Source of the DNA: Palsa-504 sp963744575
Lineage (GTDB): Bacteria > Actinomycetota > Actinomycetes > Streptosporangiales > Streptosporangiaceae
Direction of reading: 5' to 3'
NCBI GenBank assembly: GCA_963744575.1
Contig: CAVUUF010000003.1
Coordinates: 1-64,000 of the forward strand
DNA length: 64,000 nucleotides
Both the position numbers and the translations under genes were made by a program. The notes under the pieces are model-generated. The model had not been told where the DNA came from. It saw only the letters and a list, made by a program, of their open reading frames with translations, and ran no database searches. This document shows positions 40,053 to 47,546 of the stretch, piece after piece; within the stretch, counting starts at the first letter, position 1; the number at the start of each line of letters is the position of its first letter.

Positions 40053-41263
40053 GCGAGCCGAAGGGGCGCGGCGCCGGAACCGACGAAATCCCCGATCTTC
40101 TCTATTCAGATGCCGAACGGGCTTTGTCAGACGCCCTGGCGTCACTGCTTGCCGACCGCGGCGGCCTGGACAAGGCGCTCGAGCGCGTCGAGTCGGCTCA
40201 GACCTACGACGACAAGCTGTGGCAGGCCGTCGCCACCGACCTGGGCTGCGCCGGGCTGCTGATCCCCGAACGGGACGGCGGCGCCGGCGCGTCCTACCGC
40301 GAGGCCGCGGCCGCCGCCGAGGTGCTGGGCAGCTTCGTCGCCCCGGTCCCGTTCCTCGGCAGCGCCGTCGTCGCCACCACGGCCCTGCTGAGCATCGCGG
40401 CCGGCGCGTCGGCCTCGGCCGGTACCCCGTTCACGCCGGCCAAGGCCGCCGCGGACCTGCTCGGCCGGATGGCCGACGGCAGCGTGACCTCGGCGCTGGC
40501 CGTCTCGTTCGCCACCGCGCCGCAGGCGGCCTTCCCGTCTCCGGTGCGGGTGGCCGGCCCGCGGTCCGGTGACGCCGCGAACGGGGTAGCCCGGCTGCGC
40601 GGCATGGTCACCGGGGTCGCCGACGCGCTGCCCGCCAGCGTGCTGCTGGTCCCGGCCGACGGCGTGCCGCAGGGGCTCTACCTGGTCGACCTGGCCGCCG
40701 AAGGCGTGGCCAAGGCGCCGGTGACCTCGCTGGACATGACCAGGCAGCTGTGCGACCTGTCGTTCGACGACGCGCCGGGCACGCTGATCGCGTCCGGCCC
40801 GGCCGCCGTGCAGGCGCTAGGCGCAGCGCTGTCCGCCGGGGCCGGGATCCTGGCCGCCGAGCAGATCGGGCTGGCCCAGCGCTGCCTGGACATGACGGTG
40901 GCGTACGTCAAGGAACGCCGCCAGTTCGCCCGCCCGGTCGGCTCGTTCCAGGGGCTCAAGCACCGGCTGGCCGACCTGTGGGTGTCGGTCACCCAGGCCC
41001 GCGCGGCGTCCAGGTACGCGGCCGCCTGCCTGGCCACCGGCTCGCCCGACGCGGACGTCGCGGTGGCGCTGGCCAAGGCCTACTGCTCCGAGGTCGCGGT
41101 GAACGCCGCGCAGGAATGCGTGCAGATGCACGGCGGCATCGGCTTTACCTGGGAGCATCCCGCGCACCTGTACCTCAAACGCGCGAAGGCGGACTCGATC
41201 GGCTTCGGCACCGCGGACGCGCACCGCGCCGCGCTGGCCTCCCTGGTCAACCTGCCGGCGTGA
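40049..41263 (+). CDS. Acyl-CoA dehydrogenase, partner subunit type
   Basis: A 404-aa second dehydrogenase from ATG 40049, overlapping the previous stop (ATGA). It has the ACAD C-terminal helices (MTVAYVKERRQFARPVGSFQ, then GLKHRLADLWV) and QMHGGIGFTWEHPAHLYLKR. The N-terminal half is divergent and lacks a clear FAD loop. Mycobacterial FadE26/27- and FadE28/29-type enzymes are alpha2beta2 heteromers of one normal and one divergent subunit. The coupling here suggests the same, possibly for a steroid- or branched-chain-CoA (inference). It ends the operon. Confidence 0.9.
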   Translation: MSEPKGRGAGTDEIPDLLYSDAERALSDALASLLADRGGLDKALERVESAQTYDDKLWQAVATDLGCAGLLIPERDGGAGASYREAAAAAEVLGSFVAPVPFLGSAVVATTALLSIAAGASASAGTPFTPAKAAADLLGRMADGSVTSALAVSFATAPQAAFPSPVRVAGPRSGDAANGVARLRGMVTGVADALPASVLLVPADGVPQGLYLVDLAAEGVAKAPVTSLDMTRQLCDLSFDDAPGTLIASGPAAVQALGAALSAGAGILAAEQIGLAQRCLDMTVAYVKERRQFARPVGSFQGLKHRLADLWVSVTQARAASRYAAACLATGSPDADVAVALAKAYCSEVAVNAAQECVQMHGGIGFTWEHPAHLYLKRAKADSIGFGTADAHRAALASLVNLPA

Positions 41264-41402
41264 TGCCAGCTCCGTCGGCAGACGGCCAGGCCGACGCGCC
41301 ACCGCTGTCACAGCGCCCGCACCCGTGTCTCGCAACTCCCCATTAGGCCCGCCGCACCCGGCCGAACCACCCTGATCAGGCGATCGCCCGCGACATCTCG
41401 AA
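41264..41402. other. Spacer after the acyl-CoA operon
   Basis: No gene and no clear hairpin are present in these 139 bp. The nitrogen-control region of the ammonium transporter follows. Confidence 0.4.
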
Positions 41403-41460
41403 GTAACGTCCCCGCGCACTCGTTACCGGCTGCGTAACAACCGAGAAATACTCCTGAAAC
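41403..41460 (+). promoter_or_regulatory. GlnR-like binding region upstream of amt
   Basis: GTAAC (41434-41438), 6 nt, GAAAT (41445-41449), 6 nt and GAAAC (41456-41460) match the GlnR pattern GTnAC-n6-GAAAC. Further half-sites GTAAC (41403) and GTTAC (41422) lie upstream. GlnR activates amt genes under nitrogen limitation in actinomycetes. Confidence 0.7.
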
Positions 41461-41558
41461 TCGCGCATGGGACACATGCCTTGCAGGAATACGGAGCGGC
41501 CGCGGTGGAGCCAGCCAGACGTTGGACCCAGAAGGCCCGTTTGCCCCATGGAGGCATA

Positions 41559-42986
41559 GTGAATCCATATCCCATCTGGCTCAACGCCGGGGATAACTCC
41601 TGGCAGATGACCGCTGCCACGCTGGTCGGGCTGATGTCCATCCCGGCCCTGGCCGTGCTGTACGGCGGCCTCGTGCAGAAGAAGTGGGCGATGAACACCG
41701 TGATGATGGTGTTCACCACCTTCTGCCTGGTCCTGATCGTCTGGGTGCTGTGGGGCTACAAGCTGGGCTTCGGCACGCCGCTGGTCAGCTCGTTCCTCGG
41801 TGATCCGAGGACGGTACTCGGGCATAGCGCCTTGCAGGGACAGGCGAGCATCCCGCTGCTGAACGGCCTGATGCCGAGCTTCCGCATGCCGTCAGCGTCG
41901 GTGATCTACTTCCAGTTCGTGTTCGCGGCCATCACCCCGATCCTGTTCATCGGCAGCGTCATCGGCCGGATCAGCTTCAAGGTCTGGCTGGTCTTCGTGC
42001 CACTGTGGATCACGTTCGCCTACTGCGTGAACGCGTTCCTGCTCTGGGGCGGCGGCTACTGGGCGCAGAAGGGCGCGCTGGACTTCTCCGGCGGCTATGT
42101 CATCCACCTGGCCGCCGGCACCTCCGGCTTCGTCGCCGCGGCGGTGATCGGTCCCAGGCTCAAGCGGGACCGCGAGCGCGCCATCCCGAACAACCTGCTG
42201 TTCGTCGCCGTCGGCGCCGGGATCCTGTGGCTCGGCTGGAACGGCTTCAACGGCGGTGACCCGTACTTCGCGGGCGCGGACGCGGCGGCCGCGGTCGTCA
42301 ACACCAACCTGGCTACCGCGGTGGCCATGATGACCTGGATCGTCATGGACATGGCGTTCAGCAGCGAGAAGAAGCCCGCGTTCCTCGGCGGCCTGAACGG
42401 CATGATCTGCGGCCTGGTCGGCATCACCCCGGCGGCCGGCTACGTGAACGGCTTCGGCGCCATCGTCATCGGCCTGGTCTGCTCCTCGATCGTCTGGGTG
42501 GCCTGGTACTACCTGCCGAAGCACGTGTGGCCGTTCAACAAGGTCGACGACGCGCTCGGCGTGGTGTACACGCACGGCATCGCCGGGTTGTTCGGCGGCC
42601 TGCTGGTCGGCCTGCTGGCCGACCCGAACATGATCGAGTACCTGGGCCTCGGCAAGAACCCGTCGATCAGCGGGACCGGCCTGTTCTACGGCCACCCGCA
42701 CCAGCTGCTGGTCCAGTTCCTGGCCGCGCTCACCATCATCGTCTGGGATGCGGTCGTCACCTTCGTCATCCTCATGGTCATCAAGCACGTCTTCAGGATG
42801 AAGCTCCGGCTGCCGGACGACGTGCTCGAGATCGGCGACGTGGCGGTGCACGGCGAGGAGGCGTACCCGTCCGACAACCTGGTCGGCGTGGGTGCCTCCT
42901 CGATCGCCGACGAGACGTCACCGACGGCCCGGTCCGACGGCAAGGTGCCGGAACGGGCGTCCAAGTCCGCGGCCGACGACGCCTAG
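41559..42986 (+). CDS. amt: Ammonium transporter
   Basis: A 475-aa Amt/MEP channel with 11 membrane segments and a hydrophilic 55-residue tail. GTG 41559 follows GGAGG (41550-41554); longer frames lack a better site. Channel landmarks are ALAVLYGGLVQKKWAMNTVM, LDFSGGYVIHLAAGTSGF (first pore His), ILWLGWNGFNGGDPYFAG and DALGVVYTHGIAGLFGG (second pore His). Both pore histidines are kept. The usual neighbours glnK and glnD are absent, so the control partner must be elsewhere. A strong hairpin follows. Confidence 0.94.
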   Translation: MNPYPIWLNAGDNSWQMTAATLVGLMSIPALAVLYGGLVQKKWAMNTVMMVFTTFCLVLIVWVLWGYKLGFGTPLVSSFLGDPRTVLGHSALQGQASIPLLNGLMPSFRMPSASVIYFQFVFAAITPILFIGSVIGRISFKVWLVFVPLWITFAYCVNAFLLWGGGYWAQKGALDFSGGYVIHLAAGTSGFVAAAVIGPRLKRDRERAIPNNLLFVAVGAGILWLGWNGFNGGDPYFAGADAAAAVVNTNLATAVAMMTWIVMDMAFSSEKKPAFLGGLNGMICGLVGITPAAGYVNGFGAIVIGLVCSSIVWVAWYYLPKHVWPFNKVDDALGVVYTHGIAGLFGGLLVGLLADPNMIEYLGLGKNPSISGTGLFYGHPHQLLVQFLAALTIIVWDAVVTFVILMVIKHVFRMKLRLPDDVLEIGDVAVHGEEAYPSDNLVGVGASSIADETSPTARSDGKVPERASKSAADDA

Positions 42987-43025
42987 CCTGCTCCGTTTTC
43001 CAGGCCTATGCGTGCGGCCGGCTTG

Positions 43026-43081
43026 CGGTGATCGTGTGCCACCAGGCGTCACGTCCGGCGCCCTTTGGCACACGATCACCG
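43026..43081. terminator. Bidirectional 16-bp hairpin
   Basis: The segment 43026-43041, with core GTGATCGTGTGCCA, is exactly complementary to 43066-43081. The loop is 24 nt. It separates the convergent amt and ThDP-enzyme genes. Confidence 0.7.
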
Positions 43082-43109
43082 TTTCGCCGCGGGCTCACCG
43101 CCGCGGGGC

Positions 43110-44813
43110 TCAGTGCCCGCGGAAGGCCTCCTCCAGCCACCAGGAACCGTGCTCGCAGGTCACCTTGGCGTCGATGAGCAGCGGGCGCTCGCGCGGGCCC
43201 TCCAGCCAGCCGCGCACCGGGCCGAGGTCGGCCACCGTCCGCACCGTGATCCCCTCGAACCCGAACCCCCGGCCGATCGCGGCGATGTCGGCCGGCCGGA
43301 ACCGCACGATATCCAGCGGGTCGCCGTCCGGCCCGAAGTGGTGCACCTCCGCGCCGTAGGCCTCGTCATCGTAGACGACCACCACCATCGGCAGCCCGAG
43401 CCGCACGACGGTCTCGAGCTCGCTCACGCCCATCAGCGCGCCGCCGTCGCCGAGCGCGGCCACCGCCAGCCGGTCCGGCCGGGCGACCGCGGCCCCGATG
43501 GCCGTGGCCAGGCCGAGCCCGATCGACTGGAACGCCTGGGTGAAGCAGAAGCCCGCCTCGTCGGGGACGGACAGGTACATGCTCGGGTAGCCCATGAAGT
43601 TCCCCGAATCCACCGCCACGGTCCGCTCCGCGGGCAGCAGGTCGTCCAGCGCGACCGACAGCGCGCGCGGGTCGATCCGCTCGCCGTCGCTCTCGTCCTT
43701 GAAGGCCACGTCCCGCCAGTGCCCCTGGTCCGCGATGCGCGCCCGCACCTCCGGCGAGCGGTACCCAGCCGTGTTATCCCGAACGGGCTGGGTTTCCCCG
43801 CCCGGGTCACCCCCCGTGCCCGGGCTGCCCGGCGCGCCCTGGCCGGCCAGCGCGTCAGCCACGGCACGCGCGGTCTCGGCGACGTCCCCGGGCACGCCGA
43901 GGTGCACCGGCCGGTGCGCGCCGATCGCGGCCGGGTCGTCGTCCACCTGGACCAGCGTGGCCTGCGGCGGGATCAGCTTGCCGTGCCGCGTCGTCCACAT
44001 GTTCAGCGAACAGCCCCAGCCCACGATGACGTCGGCGCCGCCGATCAGCTCGGCCGCGAGCGGCGTGGCGAAGCCCCCGCTCACGTCCAGGTTCCACGGA
44101 CTGCCGCGGAACAGCCCGCGGGCCACCGCGGAGGTGGCCAGCAGCGCACCGCAGGCGTCCGCGAGCCGTTCCAGCTCGGCGGCCCGGCCCCGGGCGCCGC
44201 GGCCCGCGATGAACACCGGACGCCTGGCCCCGCGCAGCACGCCGGCCAGCGCGGTGACCGCCTCGGCGGCCGGCCCGACCGGGAACGCCCGCCGCGGCGC
44301 GGGCACCGGCCAGTGTGGGCTTGCACCGGGCTCGCACTGGCCGGCCTGGACGCTCAGCGGCAGGGCCAGCACCACGGTCCGGCGGCCGAGCGCCGTGGCG
44401 TAGGCCCGGTGCGCGTCGGCCAGCGCCGAGGCGGGGGAGGAGAGCCTCATCGGCACCGCGCCGACGGCGGCGGCCAGCCCGGCCACGTCGACGTGGAAGT
44501 TGGACCGGATCTCCGCGGCCTCGGCCGCCAGGACCAGCAGCGGAGTGCGGCTCTTGGCGGCCTCGGCGATGCCGGTCATCGCGTTGGTCAGGCCGGGCCC
44601 TTGATGCACCGTGACCACTCCGGGGGTGCCCGTGGTCCTGGCCCAGGCGTCGGCCATGACGGTGGCGCCGCCCTCGTGGCGGGCGGCGACGAACCTCGCC
44701 CCGCCGGCCACCAGGGCATTGGTGACGTGAAAATTGCCGCTGCCGACCACGCCGAACACGGTGTTCACCCCGAGCCCGGCCAGCCCGCGGCCGACGGCGT
44801 CCGCGACCCGCAT
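43110..44813 (-). CDS. ThDP-dependent acetolactate synthase-family enzyme
   Basis: A 567-aa three-domain ThDP enzyme. The N-terminal PYR domain has GVNTVFGVVGSGNFHVTNAL and HEGGATVMADAWARTTG (activating Glu). The central Rossmann-like domain includes FIAGRGARG. The PP domain has the GDGGALMGVSELETVV metal-binding motif ending in VVVYDDEAYGAE. It is not a clear IlvB (no ilvN, altered FAD region). The family includes benzoylformate decarboxylase, sulfoacetaldehyde acetyltransferase and cyclohexanedione hydrolase. It sits 2 bp after a cyclase gene, so one pathway is likely. The linker at about 330-345 (GSPGTGGDPGGETQPV) is Gly/Pro-rich and may be repeat-derived. Confidence 0.88.
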   Translation of the reverse strand: MRVADAVGRGLAGLGVNTVFGVVGSGNFHVTNALVAGGARFVAARHEGGATVMADAWARTTGTPGVVTVHQGPGLTNAMTGIAEAAKSRTPLLVLAAEAAEIRSNFHVDVAGLAAAVGAVPMRLSSPASALADAHRAYATALGRRTVVLALPLSVQAGQCEPGASPHWPVPAPRRAFPVGPAAEAVTALAGVLRGARRPVFIAGRGARGRAAELERLADACGALLATSAVARGLFRGSPWNLDVSGGFATPLAAELIGGADVIVGWGCSLNMWTTRHGKLIPPQATLVQVDDDPAAIGAHRPVHLGVPGDVAETARAVADALAGQGAPGSPGTGGDPGGETQPVRDNTAGYRSPEVRARIADQGHWRDVAFKDESDGERIDPRALSVALDDLLPAERTVAVDSGNFMGYPSMYLSVPDEAGFCFTQAFQSIGLGLATAIGAAVARPDRLAVAALGDGGALMGVSELETVVRLGLPMVVVVYDDEAYGAEVHHFGPDGDPLDIVRFRPADIAAIGRGFGFEGITVRTVADLGPVRGWLEGPRERPLLIDAKVTCEHGSWWLEEAFRGH

Positions 44814-44815
44814 GG

Positions 44816-45589
44816 TCAGGAACGCTCGACCAGCGCCAGCGCGCGGCAGGGGGAACCCGAACCGCCGACGATGGGCAGCGGTCCGGCGATCACGACCGCG
44901 CCGGTGACCGGCAGCCTGCCCAGGTTCTGCAGCTGCGTGAGGCCGTACTTGCCCGCGCCGAGCAGCGCCGAGTGGCACGGGAACGGCGGGTCGAAGGAGT
45001 GCGCGGCGCCCGCGTCGGTGCCGACGGTCTCGGTGCCGAGCCCGATCACCGGCGCCTCCTCGGCCAGCCACTTGGCGCAGGACACGCTGATCCCGGGGGT
45101 GTGCGGCCCTGTTTCGCTGGCGTTGAGGAACGCGGCCTGGTCATTGGACCGCGCGTCCCAGCCGGTCCGGTACAGCAGCCAGCCTTCCGGCAGCGGCCCG
45201 TGCTCGGCCTCCCACTTCTTGACGTGCTCGATCTCCAGCAGGAAGTCCGGGTCGGCGGCCGCCTCGGCGCTGCAGTCGAGCACCACCGCCGGGGCGATCA
45301 GCCGGGCGACCGGGATCCGTGCCACGTCCTCGCCGTCCTGGCCGGTCACCCAGTGCACCGGGGCGTCGACGTGGGTGCCGGTGTGCTCGCCGGTCACGAT
45401 GTCGTTCCAGTACCAGGCGGGCCCGCGGTCGTCGTAGTGGCTGATCTCGGTCAGCCCGAAGCGGGCGGTATTGCCGAACGGCTCGGGCAGCTGGATGATC
45501 GGCGTCTGGCCGCTCAGCGGCGCGGTGAGATCGATCACCTCGACGGAGCTGTCGCGGATGGCGTCGGTCAGGGCCTGCAGCACGGACAT
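44816..45589 (-). CDS. Cyclase-family metal hydrolase (kynurenine formamidase-like)
   Basis: A 257-aa protein of the swivelling-barrel cyclase superfamily. The metal site is GEHTGTHVDAPVHW with His69, His73, Asp75 and His79. VIDLTAPLSGQTP at the front and LLYRTGWDAR, PVIGLGTETVGTD and HSALLGAGKYGLTQLQNL are typical. Relatives hydrolyse N-formylkynurenine, isatin or cyclic intermediates. It is transcribed with the ThDP enzyme, which suggests ring opening before C-C cleavage (inference). ATG 45589. Confidence 0.9.
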   Translation of the reverse strand: MSVLQALTDAIRDSSVEVIDLTAPLSGQTPIIQLPEPFGNTARFGLTEISHYDDRGPAWYWNDIVTGEHTGTHVDAPVHWVTGQDGEDVARIPVARLIAPAVVLDCSAEAAADPDFLLEIEHVKKWEAEHGPLPEGWLLYRTGWDARSNDQAAFLNASETGPHTPGISVSCAKWLAEEAPVIGLGTETVGTDAGAAHSFDPPFPCHSALLGAGKYGLTQLQNLGRLPVTGAVVIAGPLPIVGGSGSPCRALALVERS

Positions 45590-45696
45590 GGTGCTCCTTC
45601 TTTCACGCGTTCTCAGTTATCCGAAGCTTTCCCCATCAGCGCCCGGTCGGCTAGTCCCGCGGACGCAACCCCCTGCCCGCCCGGGCCCCGCCCGGA

Positions 45697-46581
45697 TTGA
45701 TATTGGTTCCGGTGTCGTTATTGCTTGGGAAGCCGCTGACCCTGACCCTCGGGGGTGAACGCTTGACCCAACCCGTCGTAACTGCCACGACACTGGTCAC
45801 GGAGGACGGCGTCCCCATCGACGCCATCCACTTGCCGGGGACCGGAGACCTCGCGATCGTGGTCGCGCACGGTTTCACGCTGTCCTGGCAGCGGCCCAAT
45901 GTCTGGCGGATCGCCAACCAGTTCAACCAGGCGGCCGGCGTGTTCAGCTTCGACTTCCGTGGTCACGGGCGTTCCGGCGGCCTGTCCACGCTGGGTGACC
46001 GCGAGATCGCAGACCTCGACGTGGTGGTCCGCTGGGCGCACGAGCTGGGCTACAAACGGGTCGCCGCGGTCGGCTTCTCCATGGGCGCGTCCATCGTCCT
46101 GCGGCAGGCGGGACTGGTCGGCGGCCTCGACGCGGCGGTGTCGGTCAGCGGCCCCGGACACTGGTACTACCGCGGCACCGAACCCATGCGGCGGGTCCAC
46201 TTCGCGGTCGAGCACCGCCTCGGCCGGTTCGTCACCCGGCGCTGGCTGAAGACCCGGGTCAGCCCCGAGGGCTGGAAGCTGATCCCGGTCTCCCCGGCCG
46301 AGGCGGCGGCGAAGATCTCCCCGGTGCCGCTGCTTATCGTGCACGGCGACAAGGACCACTACTTCCCGCCCGAGCACGCGCGCCAGCTGTACATGGCGGC
46401 CGGGGAGCCCAAGGAACTGTGGCTCGTGCCGGGCATGGGCCACGCCGAGTCCGCCTGCGGCCAGGAGCTCGTCGACCGCGTCGGCCGCTGGGTCGACCAG
46501 GTCACCGTCCGCGCCCGCGACGACGCCGGCCCGCCCGCACCGGAAGAAACCCCCGCCCCGACTCCCAACGCCGCCGCCTAG
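45697..46581 (+). CDS. Alpha/beta hydrolase
   Basis: A 294-aa hydrolase with the serine-hydrolase layout. The oxyanion segment is AIVVAHGFTLSWQRPNVWRI, the nucleophile elbow VGFSMGASIVL, and Asp lies in LLIVHGDKDHYFPPEHARQL. The His is in GMGHAESACGQELV. It resembles peptidase S15/BAAT-like or DUF1749-type hydrolases; the substrate is unknown. TTG 45697 gives the longest form; GTG 45712 is an alternative. The first 20 residues are hydrophobic. It is divergent from the cyclase, so it may belong to the same catabolic set. Confidence 0.85.
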   Translation: MILVPVSLLLGKPLTLTLGGERLTQPVVTATTLVTEDGVPIDAIHLPGTGDLAIVVAHGFTLSWQRPNVWRIANQFNQAAGVFSFDFRGHGRSGGLSTLGDREIADLDVVVRWAHELGYKRVAAVGFSMGASIVLRQAGLVGGLDAAVSVSGPGHWYYRGTEPMRRVHFAVEHRLGRFVTRRWLKTRVSPEGWKLIPVSPAEAAAKISPVPLLIVHGDKDHYFPPEHARQLYMAAGEPKELWLVPGMGHAESACGQELVDRVGRWVDQVTVRARDDAGPPAPEETPAPTPNAAA

Positions 46582-46759
46582 CCGGTGTACACCGACCCTG
46601 TGAGCACCGGCGGGGCTGGCGCCCCGGTCCGGATCCGGGTCGCCCGGCCGCACAACGCCCTCCCCGGAGCGGCTAATTTCCATGATCATGAAGGGTCCGG
46701 TACGCCCAGCGGTACCAAATCCTTCGCGATCATGAAACTTGCAATGGTTCAAGAACGTC
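46582..46759. other. Convergent spacer with repeats
   Basis: No gene is present. ATGATCATGAA (46681) and GATCATGAAAC (46728) are related palindromic pieces flanking GGTAC/GTACC (46699 onward). They may form a stem ending both convergent genes. The evidence is weak. Confidence 0.35.
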
Positions 46760-47401
46760 TCAGGCCCGGCCCGGCTCGGAGTGGACGACGACCCAGATCG
46801 CGTGCACGGGCTCGCCGGTCTTGTTCAGGTACTCATGCGGCGTCGACGAGTCGAACGCGATCGAGTCGCCCGGGCCGAGCTGGTAGCTCTCGAAGCCGAC
46901 GTTGGCGGTCAGCGTACCGCTGATGACCAGGCCGTACTCCCGCCCGTCGTGGCGCAGCGGGCGGCGCTCGTCAGTGGAGTGGCCGCCGGGGGAGTAAATC
47001 ACCTCGAGGAAATCCGTCCTGGCGTCCGGGCCGGGCGTAAGCCGCTCCCAGCGGACGCCGCTGGCCAGGTCGATGATCCTGCGGTCGCCGGCCCGCTGGA
47101 CGATGCACGGCAGCTGCGATGCGCCCCGCGGAACCGGCTCGGGCGCCACCGCCGGGGCAGCGTCATCGTCGCGGCCCGCGCCCGGACCGAACAGCAGGTG
47201 GTCGAGCGAACTGCCCAGCTCGGTGGCCAGCGAGTACAGCACGCCCACCGACGGCACCGAGACGCCGCGCTCGATCTGCGATATCAGGCTGGCCGAACAT
47301 CCCATCCGCCGGGCCAGTTCCCGCACGGACAGCGCACGCGAGACGCGGGCCTCGCGCAGCCGCGGGCCGAGCCCGGTGCCCGGATCGAAGTCAGCCGTCA
47401 C
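46760..47401 (-). CDS. XRE-family regulator with cupin sensor domain
   Basis: A 213-aa two-domain regulator. Residues about 10-70 are an HTH_XRE domain (RLREARVSRALSVRELARRM, then GCSASLISQIERGVSVPSVG). Residues about 120-205 are a single cupin fold with EVIYSPGGHSTDERRPLRHD, GREYGLVISGTLTANVG and YQLGPGDSIAFDSSTPHEYL. It belongs to the PuuR/SutR type that senses small organic acids or amines. GTG 47401. It is divergent from the M24-E1-ALDH operon across a 145-bp spacer with two exact 10-bp repeats, its likely operators. A -10-like TTTATAGT lies 8 nt before GTG, suggesting a leaderless mRNA. Confidence 0.92.
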   Translation of the reverse strand: MTADFDPGTGLGPRLREARVSRALSVRELARRMGCSASLISQIERGVSVPSVGVLYSLATELGSSLDHLLFGPGAGRDDDAAPAVAPEPVPRGASQLPCIVQRAGDRRIIDLASGVRWERLTPGPDARTDFLEVIYSPGGHSTDERRPLRHDGREYGLVISGTLTANVGFESYQLGPGDSIAFDSSTPHEYLNKTGEPVHAIWVVVHSEPGRA

Positions 47402-47413
47402 ACTATAAATCTA

Positions 47414-47463
47414 CACTGCACACCCGGCCCGGCCCGGGCAGGCTTGACAGCCTCACTGCACAC
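47414..47463. promoter_or_regulatory. Two CACTGCACAC boxes 40 bp apart
   Basis: The exact 10-mer CACTGCACAC occurs at 47414-47423 and 47454-47463, start to start 40 bp, about four helical turns. The second copy lies inside the spacer of the M24 promoter. These are candidate operators for the XRE-cupin protein. Confidence 0.55.
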
Positions 47464-47473
47464 GACGTTGGAT
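47444..47473 (+). promoter_or_regulatory. Probable promoter of the M24-E1-ALDH operon
   Basis: TTGACA (47444-47449), an 18-bp spacer and TTGGAT (47468-47473). The -35 box is perfect and the -10 box weak, which fits a regulated promoter. One CACTGCACAC box lies within the spacer. Confidence 0.45.
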
Positions 47474-47546
47474 GAGGATGCCGGCCCGGCGACGCGACCG
47501 CCAGCGCGGCGCGGCCGCGAAAAGGCGACGTACGTAAGGAGCCCCG

